Below are positions 24,212 through 60,888 of a DNA stretch of 64,000 bases, in pieces. Position numbers and translations under genes: made by a program. Below the pieces are notes generated by a model, which worked only from the letters and a program-made list of their open reading frames with translations, did not search any database and was not told the origin of the DNA. Positions within the stretch are counted from its first letter, which is position 1, and the number at the start of each line of letters is the position of its first letter. The DNA comes from Corallium rubrum (Eukaryota > Cnidaria > Anthozoa > Scleralcyonacea > Coralliidae), in NCBI GenBank assembly GCA_964035015.1, contig OZ035998.1, forward strand, positions 15,267,057-15,331,056, given 5' to 3'.

Positions 24212-24295
24212 TTAATTCCGATTTGGTCAGTGAATTACTAAAGGCAGCAGAAGTTGAAAGGATATCACAAATTAATATTGAAGCGATTCTGCACT

Positions 24296-48042
<23,747 letters not shown>

Positions 48043-48065
48043 AAAGGACAATATATTCTTAACTA

Positions 48066-48273
<208 letters not shown>

Positions 48274-48659
48274 TGTTTTTATTGACCACGCCATTTGTAT
48301 CTAATTAGACAAAAATCAGGAGTTTTATGAGATTTAGTTGTTTAATTGTCCAATAATTAAAATTTTGCCTATAAGTTTGTTAGTTATCAACCAGAAAAAT
48401 GTAAACACCTATTTGTTTTAGTTCGTTATTCTACAAGAATATTGTTTGGGAAATAAATACATGCATATTTATGGGAGACAAATGAAAATTCGAGCAAATT
48501 ATTACTTGGGCTACTATGGACGCCGAGTCTAGGTTTCGGCTCGGGGTTCCCCGCCCCCCCTTTTTTTGGTGTCAATATTTTTCACATTTTACTTCCGGTC
48601 AAGCCGCGATTTTTAATAGCCCGGTTAACCGGTCCAGACCGGTCCATGTAATCACCCTC

Positions 48660-48930
48660 AAAACTTAACTCTATTGTTATTTTCAAGGAATAATTTTAAC
48701 TCACCCTTTACTCCTTTTAAGGGAGTAAAACTTTTTTTGACACATTTTAACTCCTTCGGGAGAGTAAATTATTTTTAGGGAGTAATTTTAACTCCCATTT
48801 AGGGGAGTTAAAATTATTGGCATATTTTGACTACGTTTCCGGAGTTAAATCATTTCTTTCGGTGGAGTATAGTTTTAGGGAGTTATTTTAACTCCCCCGT
48901 TAAGAGTAAAATGTTTTTCCATATTTTAAC
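48660..48930. repeat. Cluster of GGGAGTTAAA repeats before unit C
   Basis: Counterpart of 17395-17700, with about 35 bp missing. Confidence 0.7.
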
Positions 48931-48972
48931 TTTTAAAGTATAAAGAATGACAGACCAATTCGGCAAGAAAAT

Positions 48973-49141
48973 AATATATAGAGGATATTACACGGTGGTG
49001 CGAAGATATGGATTTTATCTTCGAGTGGTGAAAACAATATTTTACAAATGAGCGTAGCGAATGAGTAAAATATCGTTTTTACTACGAGAAGATAATATTC
49101 ATATCTTCAAGCCAGCGTGTAATTTTCTTTTTATTATATAG
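48973..49141. repeat. Foldback element FB1, unit C copy
   Basis: As at 17734-17902, with two differences near its right end. Confidence 0.7.
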
Positions 49142-50769
49142 ATTCAATGCAAAAAGAGGTAAAATTCTTAATGACGTCATCGATATCTTCACTAGTGAGG
49201 ATACGGAAAATAGGACACTGCATATTTTCTAATAAAATTGGGTTAGGTCGACTTGGAAAATTGATCGGTTCCGACATCAGAAAATAAGTAGTTGTCAATT
49301 TCATTGTCGATTTTCACCTATAGGTTTCACTCCTCAATTGCTTGACTCAATTGCTTATTTACTTTTCTACGTTTTGGTATATAACATTTCGTTTTTGGTT
49401 TAAACTTTTCTACGTTTTGGTATATAACGTTTCAAAAATAGTCTCAGACTTCAAGTGTTTGTTTGAAGCGCACGCCATTTTAAACAAGACGCCTGCTGAG
49501 GCGTTCACTCGGGCTACTGTACTGATTCTGCAATTGGCGTGGCCTTCGCACATCTAGAAAACCTGCGCGCGGAACAGCGTGTGCATATTAAGTGTTTGTT
49601 GAAAAGCACAAAACTCTCAGAATCGATCATTAAGCAATGTAGTTATGTAGAAAAGTTCTAAACCTGTGCGATTGTACAGCTACAGGTAACTTTGATTGTT
49701 AACTTGCATGTGTTAAACTTACGACGGTACAGTACGCACTCTAGTCAGATCACACAAATCGAACCATTCGAACGAGGGCTTCTCTATAAATGGTCTTATA
49801 TGAAGTACTTTGTTCCAAGAAGCGATTGCTTGGTAGTATTAAAATTTAAAAAACAAGCCCGTTTAGCGTTAGCCCGAATATAATTAAACGATCTTAAAGA
49901 TGAAACATACAGTGCTGAATTCAGTATCGCTGATTAAAGCGATGGTTCTGATATAGAATTCATGTAAATCGTACCAACAGAAGATATTTTAAACATGTTT
50001 TGAAACACATTTTATTTTCCAAATGCAATACGACACCTACACACGTGATGTCGACGACTAGACATATCTAAAATATTTTTTTGCATTATTTGGTGCTTAT
50101 TACTTGCGTTTTATAGTTGTTGAACCAAGCCGCAAGCCACTACTACTAAAATAGGTGAATACTTACGGTAACGTGGGACAATTCAATTTTATGGTAGAAC
50201 TGTAGTTTAAAACATAATTAAACAATTTCTGAATGTTGGACATGCTTAAATTACTTGAGGCATTGTAGTCAAATAAATTTCGGAGAGAAATATATAAATA
50301 TTAGCGAAAAAAGGTGAGTCCTCATTGTTTTGACAAGCGCTGTCTAGGACTTCAAGTAGTGTAGCAAAAATGCCTTTTGGCTTGCATGCACGCAGTGTCA
50401 AACAAGGGTTGTTTTTTTGAAAAAATATTACGAAAATAGTGACAATCACGTAAAATTAATTATTATATGGAGAAGAATATTTTACTGGCAACTAAAACAC
50501 TCGTAGAATCCATATTTCACTATCTGGGAACCGAGTGACGTATTTCTCATATGTAGCGCTCGAGAGTGACATCGACAAAATTTACGCCTTTTTCCGTAAG
50601 TTTCGAATCAAGTAAATTTGAGTCAGTTTTTCACGTAAAATGACGTGTTCGAATAAGCTGTTGTATTTTTCATTTGTATTTTCAAAAAGTTTTAGGTCAA
50701 GCGGTTGTAGTTTTTGCATTAAACCCAGTTTATGAACATCACTTCCACGTATAATTTTATTTCATTGTG
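49142..50769. other. Intergenic sequence, no gene seen
   Basis: Counterpart of 17903-19530. Confidence 0.55.
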
Positions 50770-50948
50770 CATATATAATAAATAGAACATTACACGGTTG
50801 CTCAAAGGTTTGTATTTTATGTTCTTGTGGCAAGAGCAATATCTCACTCAGTCACTCGTTCGCTGTGCTCACTCGTGAGATATTGTCCTTGCCACTCGAA
50901 CATAAAATCCATATCTTCTCGCCACCGTGTAATATCCCCTTTTTATGT
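50770..50948. repeat. Foldback element FB2, unit C copy
   Basis: As at 19531-19709. Confidence 0.65.
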
Positions 50949-51099
50949 CTATCAACTGATTTAACTGCTTAACATACTGATCTCATCTATCTCGTGTATA
51001 AACTGTTTTAAGGAATCAAACAAAGCTCGTTTTCTTAAGGTCGTCTGCATATTTTTATGCAGTGGCCTAAAACTGAACAGTCCGAACATCGTTCAAAAG

Positions 51100-52023
51100 C
51101 TATATTCTATTTTTATATAATCGATTGCGTGTAGCTGCTCGACTCAAAAGGACAACTTTGCGTAACTTTGCGCGCGTGATTTCCCATTTGGCTAATTGAA
51201 TAGGTATACAGCTCCAGTCATTTTTGTTCCAGTGAGTACTGAATTGGGTGTGAGACATCAGTTTCGGCTCCATCTCAGTTGATGCCACAACTCTACGAAC
51301 GGTTTTTGGGTGCACGTCCAACTGCAAGTGATGGAATAATTTTAAAATTAAATATGGAGCACGGTCCGTAAAAATCGCTTGAAAGTTTGCCTCGTAGTTG
51401 TTCCACACTGACTTTATTGACTCAGCGCGAGGTGTCCATCGTGTTTTGGAAAGATTCGTAGATTCAATGGATTATCTAATTCCAGGACTCGAACTGACTC
51501 TTGCAGGGACGTTATGCGTTTCGTACTACTGGTATAAAATACGAAAAGTGCTTCTAAAACGTTAAAAAGCTCTGTGATGATAGGACTTGCCTTACAGCTG
51601 TGCTCTATGATTGTGTTGGAACGCGATGGCCAATTAAGCATGGTACATTTCTTCCAAGATTATCTTGAAGTTTTCTTAATTTGCACTCCATTAAATCTTC
51701 CTGACATTGATGCTGTGTAATCGTAGCTTTTGAAACATAGTTCATTTAGATCCAATCTATGCTTTGTCAGGGATTCGATAATTTTGCTTCAGTGATCAGT
51801 GACATCAAACGCCATTTTCTAATTTTTTCGACACTTTGCTGATATTTTTGTCCGCTAGTTATAACTTTCCCGAGATTTTGTCGGAGTTACTTCTCCCACA
51901 AGATCTCGACCCACCGATCTGTCCCAACCTCAATTTGCCGACCGACTAGTTGACTTGTGCCGACAAAGCCAACATTGGGGGTGGGGGGTGGTGCGGCACC
52001 CCCCTGCACCCCCCCCCCCCTAG
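51100..52023 (-). pseudogene. hAT-type transposase relic, unit C copy
   Basis: As in unit B, with the same open end piece (WNNYEANFQAIF to LYKNRI) and the same upstream stops. Confidence 0.7.
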
Positions 52024-52969
52024 CCGTACTACATCGTCAGAACTGAGAAAGCATGCTGTTACTTTAAACCTAATACATGGCTTGAGAGACCACCAGCAGG
52101 CTTTAAGATTGCAGTAATTGTGATTCAAGCACCAAATTCAAACAACTGACCATCCAGTGTTTCAGTTGTAATGTTTCAGTTGTAGTCTTTAAGGTACATT
52201 ATTTTATAGTTCCGAAAATTTGTTTCCAGGACATTATATTACTATAATAAAGATCAAAAATTTGATTCCCAGTTATTCATTTAACATATTCTCCTTTTAG
52301 AAGTAACTTTTTCATTTTCTATTTACAATAGGATTAAATATCTCAATTCGCACGTTTGCATACATGCAACTATTCTTGTATATTTTAAATAATTTTAGAT
52401 CTATCAGGGGACCACTTTTATAAAAGCCTGTTGGTTTTAAGAGGTTTTCAGTCTTGTCACATATTTACAACCTCTCATTTTTTTGTAAATTATTTTTCTA
52501 CTTTATTATTTGGCGAATAAAATTATAAATAATGAATTATATATTTCGTATTGACTGGGACAGTTGCTATCGTAACAAGTAATAACAGGAAAAGATCGCT
52601 ATTTACCTATATTGGCAAATATCATACTAGTTTATGTTTTTGTTTTTGTTTTTTTTTATTTTTTTAATTTCTATATCATGCTAGTTTACACTACTGTAAG
52701 GGGCTCTTTTATTGAATGTTTGCTTACGTATAAACAAGCCCAAGAACGTACATGCAGACGTCAGTTTATGATTACGAACTTTTCAGCCACCGCACAGTTT
52801 ATTAGTTTTATTGTAAGCAGCTGAAATCCATGTTATACGTTTCGAAACGTCACATAAATAAAATGGAACACACCAAACTATAAAGACCGTTGTAACAATA
52901 CGTGCATGGTTTAATAAAACAACATTGTAGCTATATCAACTACATTTGTTGTTAAGAAGGAACATATGT

Positions 52970-52972
<3 letters not shown>

Positions 52973-52997
<25 letters not shown>
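52973..52997. repeat. (TA)n run: empty site of the FB3 dimer
   Basis: Flanks match B 21730 and 22936, but the 1.17-kb dimer is absent. It documents that the B insertion went into, or left from, a TA run. Confidence 0.8.
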
Positions 52998-53001
<4 letters not shown>

Positions 53002-53255
53002 TCGAGCAACAGCAGGTGATCAGAAAGATATCTACCTGCTGAACTGGCATTTTACCCTTACGGCTAGTCTTTGTTTCATCTCAAATCGTCACTGACACTA
53101 GTGGTTTCTGGCTTAACTAGGATTTTGCTATATATTACATGTGATAAATGACAAATAACATTGAAGATAAGTTTGTGGAAACATTTAATATTTATTTATT
53201 TATTTGCTAAACTTTGCTAATATATACACATATATTACATTTATATTACTTGCAG

Positions 53256-53485
53256 ATTCTCTGTATAGACAATAACATTTTTGAATTTCAAATTGTCGAT
53301 TATTTCAAAAAAAATAATGATATGACTCTAAGCCTAGTGCAGCAAGTCCCTAATCTGAATATTTGTCTGAGTCATGCTGTTCCATTTGTTCGCATAAACA
53401 AAAAAACCCTGCTACCTGCATTGGCTGGTCCATCGTCAGAAGCTGCACGCTATTTAAAAGGTGAAAAGCAACAGATGATTTTTAG
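53256..53485 (+). CDS. Orphan exon X, unit C
   Basis: Same as 23194-23423; differences include N for T at the sixth residue and T for P in the INKKTLLPAL segment. Open, with acceptor and donor. Function and parent gene unknown. Confidence 0.45.
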
Positions 53486-54265
53486 GTACGTACCCACATT
53501 TCTAAAAAAACATATACCTCCTAATTTGTATCCAAATTTCTATATTATCATGTATTCTCAGTATAAGAAATTTTGAAATATTTTCGACATTTTCTTATAA
53601 AAATGTGCGTTTGATCCATTGCAAAACTAGATTAAGATTTGTATTTAAGTCTATTGTAAGATACATCACATGGATGCACGCCCAGTAAAATCTTATCCCG
53701 TACGTACACAACCTTTTCAGCCGGGCATGAGTTCAGCTAGAACACAGCTATATAAGTTCAAAAATAGAAATAATTGTAGAATTTAGTTAGTAAATAACTT
53801 AATATCAGGACGTTTAAACTTTGCTTGGTACAAGTATAATCAACATCTTGAGCCAAATTAGTCAGTGCTGTGAGACTCTTTTTTACTTTGTAATATTATC
53901 TCATATAGCAAGTACAACTCATGTTAAGATACTCAAATACAATGTCTTTATTTAAATTGTAACTCGTTGTTTAGATTAGCTCATTCTTAGTGTTGGGGTT
54001 TTTCAGTGACGAGCAAAATTGTCTGTTGTTATCCAGGCCATCATATAACATAAAACGTAAAATCCCTATATGTCACTTTTAATTTTACTAAATATAGATA
54101 AAAAAGTTAAAGAGTTAAAAACTGGGTGTTTTTTAAGAATAGTTAATAAAGTTGCAATTTGCATGAAAAAGGTGCTTGGTAAATAATTAACGGACATTTA
54201 ATTTACTTTTCTAGTGTAGGCGTCTACATGAAGAACCTGCTGCGAGTTCAGTATTCAGTTTATCA

Positions 54266-54273
54266 TATATAAG
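54266..54273 (+). promoter_or_regulatory. Candidate TATA box of receptor copy C
   Basis: TATATAAG, 92 bp before the ATG; TCAGT at 54289-54293. Confidence 0.42.
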
Positions 54274-54357
54274 TTAATTCCGATTTGGTCAGTGAATTAC
54301 TAAAGGCAGCAGAAGTTGAAAGGATATCACAAATTAATATTGAAGCGATTCTGCACT

Positions 54358-54723
54358 ATGGCTTCTGGTTTCTTCATTTTAATTCTCCAAATTATATTGC
54401 TTTATTTCCAAAGAAGTTGCGGTGGATTACCAACGGATTTAAAACATAATATCATTGTTCTTAACTGGTGCAGCAACAGACAAACGTCCCATAAACAAGA
54501 TTATGGGTTCAATTTGAAATTCATCGAGCTGAGGAAAGACTCGTTGACTTTCTACAATACTACAATTGCACTTCAGAATTTTATCGAAAAACATGGCGTT
54601 TCCTTGTTTATTATTTGTCAGAATCCTCGCACCAGTTTCAATATCATTGACATTTTTGCCGGCCATCTAAGTATTCCAGTAGTGAAGAGATTTTATGATG
54701 GACGTCCGAGCCTTTTAACTAAG
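54358..54723 (+). CDS. Receptor copy C exon 1
   Basis: Encodes the same protein as B exon 1, including the signal peptide; ends AAG/GTAATAG in phase 0. Confidence 0.8.
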
Positions 54724-57700
54724 GTAATAGTATTTGTACTAGTTTAAAAGTTCGATATATATTTATGCAAGAGTTCAAACTCAATTGACTAATAACTGCT
54801 ATTGGCCTAAATGTCCTTTTCTTATATTTTGGTTAAGTGTTACAAAACCTAGAATGTTACTGCAAATTTTTTTTAAGAAATTAATTCTTTAAAGTCTGCA
54901 TGCCGATAATAGTATATTCAAGACACGCATGGCCGTCGCGAAGGGGGTTGAGCAGGGGATGGGGGGTGTGAGCATTAATTTTGCCGATAAATGAACGTGG
55001 TCATTGGTGTGGTCATTCAAAAGTAATAAACCCACAATGTCATAGAATTAAAATTGTCTTATTTTAAAACGACCAAACTACCATAAACTCCGACTGTCTT
55101 ACAGGAAAGATGGAACTATAGTTATATTGGCTTCAAGGGAGTCAATGAAGATCGTGCATGGGGCTCCCCTACTACAAAAGAATAGCCTACTCTGACTACT
55201 CTTTCTATAGTTTTGACCTCGTTTAAGTTTCAATCAGTTCTTCAAAAAATACGGTCTAACATAGTAATATAATTACTGCTGAACCATGGAATGTTAATTG
55301 TTAAGGTCTAAGCGAAGGGCCTTCACTCTAAGCGTTAAACATCTATACGACTACATTTCATTATCGACGAAAGAGAACGAGACCCTGTCTACGAGAAGAA
55401 AGCGACACCCTGGATAACTAATCAAGTAGCAACTATAATCTTTAAGGTAGTCAAAAGTGTATTTATAACTATAGTTCCTCACACCTCAGGTCCTCTGCTG
55501 TATATCTCGTGATTACAGTGCTTTTGAATGGTGTCTTGCCGAAAAAAGATTTGCCGACAAAAGTTTCATTTGCCGTGGTGTTTTCACAAAACTTATCTTG
55601 GATGGGGGAAAAAATGTTTTTAATATATTTTAAGTATTGAGTTAACCCAGAATGACATTTGGAAAATATAGGGAAAAGTGGTAGATTCGCCAAAAATATA
55701 TTTTCTTTAAAAAAATAAAAGATTGCGTGACAATTGAAATCTATAGCGTAGACCACGTGATTAATTGTACAACGAGGAACAAAACAGTCGTGTAAAATCA
55801 AGACATTTACAGTTTTATTTAATGAATAAATTAAATAAATCCAACAAACAAAGAACTTTTAGTGGTTCTTTATTGGTTACCGTTATCACACGTATCTCAT
55901 TTTATCTCGCTGTATATCTTTGACGGATATATACAGCTCAAATGCTGATTTTTCCGCATGCATGGCGGATTTTCATGCAGGAGTGGCATTTCGATCGAGT
56001 TGTTCAAAGTGAAGTGTTTTAATTTTTATAGAGAAATTACCGTGTCTGACATTCACCTACAGTACCAGTGCTGCAGAGTAAAAGAGCCTTCTCAACATGC
56101 TCTAAAGCAAAAACATGGAATCAGGATTCATGTTGTATGAAGATATTGCACAGATGTAGGGTGCGGTTATATTTTACTAGTCACGTATTGCATATATTTG
56201 CTAGTGCATCTGTACCTGGCCTACACATGTGAAGTTTGGCACCTCAGACAATAACTAAAATCAGTATGGTTGAAAGACTGCAATGCAGGGCAACTAAATA
56301 TATTTTAAGTTTTTGAACTGGCTGGATGATTTATCATACAATCTGTCAATTGATCATCTGAAAACAGTTAATCTACTAATATACCATTATCATACTGGCA
56401 TGTCTGAAAGATCTTATCTATTTTAATGTTATGCAGGTCACTATAATATTCCTATTAATAGTTTTGTGCAACTCAATAATTCAGTCAGAATCACTGGAAA
56501 CAGTTCAGAACTAGACGTACTTAATTCACCTCAGTTAATCAGTTTAAAACTCAACTTTCTAATCACTACATTAATGCTGTAATTATTAATTAATGTTTAT
56601 GACGTCAATAACTTCTTTTTTTTTGAAATCAATGTTTAAAATGTTCTTCATTCCGACCTATAACATACTCTCTTCTAAACCCTACTGCTACTAACCTTAA
56701 TCACTTATATCTATTGTATTTGTTTACATGATTATCCTGAATTGTGAAATGGTCTAGAATTCCAGATAATCCTGAATATTAAAGAAAATGAAACCCAACC
56801 CTGATCCCAACCTCTAAACCTGACCCTAAACCTAACGACAACCCCTGGTAACCTAAATCTAACCACAACCCCCCTGGGAGAAAGTTCCACCTCTCAGCCC
56901 CTAACCACAACACCCCTACTGTTTTTTTGTGTTATGTGCTTAGTGTAATCTTGAATTCTAGACACTTTAAATTGACAATTCAGGATAGTCCAGCTGCACC
57001 ACATTCAGCCTTCAATCTGATCTTCCTCAGCTCACTCCCACCTCTTTTCTCATGCGTTATAGCGACCTCTGCACTTTCCAGTAGCCTGAGTGTACACTTG
57101 ACCCAGGTGTCTTGTTAGTTTTCCAATTTAATAAAATTTTAATATAATACCAGTAGACGTATATATGCATTCTAAAATCTATCTTTCCTGTGTATTATTA
57201 GGAAAAAAACACCATCCTTCATTTTGAGCCACATCCTTCTCTACAACTCTTAGTTATTAGTCACATTTTGCAGTACTACAAATGGACGAAGAGCGTGGCC
57301 ATCCTCTCAGACAATAATGACGTGAACCTCAAATTAACATCAGAGCTTATGACCATGTTGAAAAATACGGAAAATTTGCAGTTACAACTTCTCGTTAATT
57401 TCACGATAAAGTTCGACCAGGATTATCTTGAACTACTTAATATAATGAACAACATGCAAGTCAGCGCTGTGGTTATTCTTTCAGAACATGATCTTGCTGT
57501 ACTGTTTTTAAGGAAAGCTAAATTACACGGTTTTACAAATGTGGTTAGTAAGTCCATTATTGGGACAAAGCAGGAAATACAACCACCGGAAAGAAATATG
57601 CGTGCAGTACTGCCAAGTGCAGTCCTTGAAGTAACTCTGTCAAATTGCGGTGATACACCCCCAACCTTCAAACATTTCTTGCAAGACTCATTAGAGTTAT

Positions 57701-57812
57701 TCAGAAAAGCTCTAAATAGCACAAGCTCAGTAAGTGAGAATAATTTTCATCGTTTGTCCAACAATAGTTGCCATGGTCGTCTGCGGAGTAATTTCAGCAA
57801 GAATATGTACCG
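54358..57812 (+). CDS. NMDA-like receptor copy C, truncated to the amino-terminal domain
   Basis: Exons 54358-54723, 55186-55263 and 57274-57812 are open and keep all splice signals. No ligand-binding or channel exons follow in the window. Unless the transcript finds new 3' exons, the product would be a secreted or ER-retained amino-terminal domain of about 330 residues, or nothing. Nearly identical to B, with three changes in exon 3 and none in exon 1. Confidence 0.7.
55186..55263 (+). CDS. Receptor copy C exon 2
   Basis: Same 78-bp phase 0-0 exon as in B, acceptor AAGAATAG, donor ATA/GTAATA. Confidence 0.62.
56209..56595 (+). pseudogene. LINE reverse-transcriptase 3' fragment, unit C
   Basis: As at 26145-26530. 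Confidence 0.6.
56730..56991. mobile_element. TIR element with CCTAAC-rich core, unit C
   Basis: As at 26665-26926. Confidence 0.6.
57274..57812 (+). CDS. Receptor copy C exon 3
   Basis: Open, phase 0 to phase 2, with intact splice sites. Differs from B by N for D, F for Y and Y for H in the first third. Confidence 0.82.
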
Positions 57813-58023
57813 GTAAGTTGCAGTAATATATGAGTAGTAGTTTGACTTAATTCGGTATACTGAGACGTTGTAAACATGTTTTTAACCTTCTCAAGTAACC
57901 CGGAATTCTCTTTTAGTACTTTACACTGTATGGCTTCATTCTTATTTAATTAAATTTTTGAGCAACAATGTTCTGACAAGAAAACTGGTTGATCCTAATT
58001 TTTTTGAAAAAGATTGTGAAGAT

Positions 58024-58025
<2 letters not shown>

Positions 58026-58082
<57 letters not shown>

Positions 58083-58797
58083 AAACTTCAAATATAGGCT
58101 ACGACAAATTTTTAATTGTAGACATGTTTCGGCAAAACTTATGCCATCTTCAGTACAGATAAACGGTTAACTAATTTACAAATGGATACACTTACACTTA
58201 TAGTTCATCTTATTATTGTAAATTCCATTGCATGAGTTCTACTCTTTAATTAGTATATATATATATATATAACCAGCTGAACTTTTAGGTATTTCAGCAA
58301 TTTTGCCCGTTGTAATTTAAGTTTGAATTTGAATTTTATAATCCTTTATTCACTGTATATATAAAGACACTTGTATCCATTTGTAAATTAGTTAACCGTT
58401 TATCTGTACTGAAGTACTGTATAATAAACGAGCAGGAGTGTTTTATCAGATATAAAGACACGAGGCGAAGCCGAGTGTTTTTATATCTGATAAAACACGA
58501 ACTGCGAGTTTATTATACGGCTTCAAAAACGAACCACTTGGTAAGTTGATTGGCGGAGTTAGTTTGAAAAATAACCTTGTCTAAGCCGAGAAAATGAAAG
58601 CTAAAGTTTATGTAAATCAGGAGAAATCTTTATCACATATAAAGATACGATACGGTCATGATTTTCTTTTGTGTTTTCCTCATGAATTATTAATGAGTTT
58701 TTGAAGATGGCATAAGTTTTGCCGAAACATGTCTACAATTAAGAAATTTGTCGTATATTTGAAGTTTATCATAGCTTTGGTGCTTGTTAGAACATGG

Positions 58798-58866
<69 letters not shown>
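58026..58866. mobile_element. TIR element with nested FB3 element, unit C
   Basis: Counterpart of 27961-28749. The flanking TA runs are longer (58026-58079 and 58801-58866). The nested hairpin tip GCGAAGC is at 58465-58471. Confidence 0.75.
58118..58155 (-). ncRNA. Hammerhead-like motif in left TIR, unit C
   Basis: Same motif as 28025-28070: CTGAAGA at 58153-58147 and GAAAC at 58130-58126 on the minus strand. Confidence 0.4.
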
Positions 58867-58868
<2 letters not shown>

Positions 58869-59574
58869 AATCGCAAAATGAATATACGAGCCCAGCTCAA
58901 AATTTTAAAATGCAATACCATAACGAAAGGAAACCATTTAAAAACAAAATATATTTATTGACGTTCCGTTACTTAACCAATAACATCTTCAGAATGACTT
59001 AAAGATTACATTGAATATATCCATTAATATATATTAGTCTCATATTACAAGAAAAAACCGGTAAAAAGGAGATTAAAACAATTTAAAAATTTAAACTATA
59101 AAGGGTCAAAAAGAGATTAAAGGTGACAAGTACAAAACAGAAATGTGTAAAGAATGTGATGAAAGATGAACATAATAAGATGAGGTGTGAAATAACATAA
59201 AAGGCAAAGAAAAAATAATAAAGATGACAGAAATAATATATATATATATATAAAAACAACGAAGGTGGTATATATAGAGGGAATATTTTCATTTAGAGAA
59301 GGTCGAGATTTTGAAATGAGTATAAGCTCTCGCGAAGAAGGTGTTCAAGATTAGAGTTAGAACATGAGGAAGATAGTATGGTGAAGTCATGACTTGGTGA
59401 GATGTTGTGTTTAGTGCGGTGGACATGTGAGAGAATTCCTGAGAAAAACGAAACGGTCCGTTTCTTTCCCGTCAACGACGAAACCCCCATGTGTTCTGAG
59501 ATTCGCGTGTGAAGATGTCGGCGAGTTTGGCCGATATACAACGCTCCGCAACATTGACACGTGTACTGATAAAC

Positions 59575-60502
59575 ATCGCCAGAAATTTGCGACATTTGAG
59601 CCCGCAAAGCAAGCAGCGGCAACCTGCTTAAATTCAGCTTGCGCAATAACCAAAATGGTGCGAAGCGAAGTGCTCCAGTTGATTATCAGCAATTGCATTC
59701 AATTTCCTCCGTTGTTTTGTACGACACGACTCACACGAGGAGAAAAAGAACTAAATTTTACGAGGCAGAGCGGATAATTGAGAGGCGGAGGAAAGGAAAG
59801 GTAAGGGTTTTCCGCGAAAGTACATGACTGGGCTGCATAAAGTACTTCCCATTTGAAAGCAAAATAATCCGCTGACTTCAACAACACCAGATTCAAAAAG
59901 CTTATATTTTTGCGATTATTTTGATATCAAATGTGAAATATTTATGGTCGTTTGAGCTTGAGAAATGAGCATTTGTTTTCTACAATTTTCCAAAGCGTGC
60001 GTCGGATCGCATAACGACATTGCCTCACGGAAAGTGTTCAATTTACGTATTTTGAATTGGATTTTGGAACAACTTTCCTGTATAGCTCGGACAAGAAATA
60101 AACAAAAACGGGTGAAGGTAAGCTCTATCTCTAAGACTCCGTAGAAACAAAATCAAAATTAATTGTACGCTTTTTGTAATCGGCCGTCAAATATCGCGTT
60201 TTGACACATTTTGAGTATATTTAATAGTCTGTAATAAGAGGCAAAGTTGTCGTAGCAGGCATTTCGAAAGGAACAAGTTAGCGATCACTTTCACAGACTA
60301 TTTTTACAACATTGTAAGCAGAAACTGGACTAGAATTAAAAGCCATCGAGACAAAATTGATAAATTACGTTGTTTAAAATATTTTTGGTATTATTTTGAC
60401 GCTCCCTATCTAAAGTATATTATTTTTATTTGCTTAAAATGTTTTCGTGTTGGGCTACACCGCTGGCATACCGCGGGCTCAATGTCGCAAATTTTAGGCG
60501 AT
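59575..60502 (+). mobile_element. Pack-type TIR element, unit C
   Basis: As at 29458-30386, one base shorter. Confidence 0.65.
59655..59800 (+). pseudogene. Captured chromodomain-like exon, frameshifted copy
   Basis: ATGGTGCG replaces ATGGCTGCG of B, so the frame after the ATG is lost; the original frame can still be read (YEAERIIERRRKGK) up to the donor. Confidence 0.5.
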
Positions 60503-60526
60503 GCAACACGCGATCTCATCAACATC

Positions 60527-60744
60527 CAGTATGGAATGTGCCGTTTTCGGGCGCCGGACAGACGATCGCTAGCCTAAGATTGTGCGCCAGGGAACGTCAC
60601 TTGACAGTCTTGACTCCTTTTGTGTGCGCCGGAAGTACGTGAAAACTAGGGACTGTCGGACTGATTATACTGAGGGACATTAGGGAATTTTAGGGGACAT
60701 AATTTCTCATAAATCATAATACCAATACCATGATGTAACCAATC
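60527..60744. other. Unique sequence right of the duplication
   Basis: Not found elsewhere in the window. No gene recognised. Confidence 0.5.
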
Positions 60745-60745
60745 C

Positions 60746-60751
60746 TTTATT
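60746..60751 (-). terminator. Candidate polyadenylation signal
   Basis: AATAAA on the minus strand about 140 nt after the stop codon of the hAT-derived-like gene. Confidence 0.45.
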
Positions 60752-60888
60752 TCGTAAATAGGCACTGTCACACTCACAGTATCATGCTTAGCCTAAAAAA
60801 CGTTTAAGCTTCTTGGTTATGCGCTCGTAGTGTCCCTTTAATATCAAACATGAATGCATATAAAAACACTTAGTATTAACTCTTAGTC

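Larger units (their letters stand above)
48962..60526. repeat. Tandem segmental duplication, unit C (left half only)
   Basis: Nearly identical to B 17723-30408 except for the absent FB3 dimer, microsatellite lengths and a few substitutions. Homology ends inside the PLE: both read GATCTCATCAACAT, then B continues the PLE and C enters unrelated sequence. Exons 4-6 are therefore missing. Confidence 0.9.
58867..60526 (-). pseudogene. Penelope-like element, minus-strand relic cut by the duplication end
   Basis: The 3' tail, GIY-YIG domain (59574-59293) and the start of the RT thumb border match B; the rest of the RT is absent because homology ends at 60526. Confidence 0.75.
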
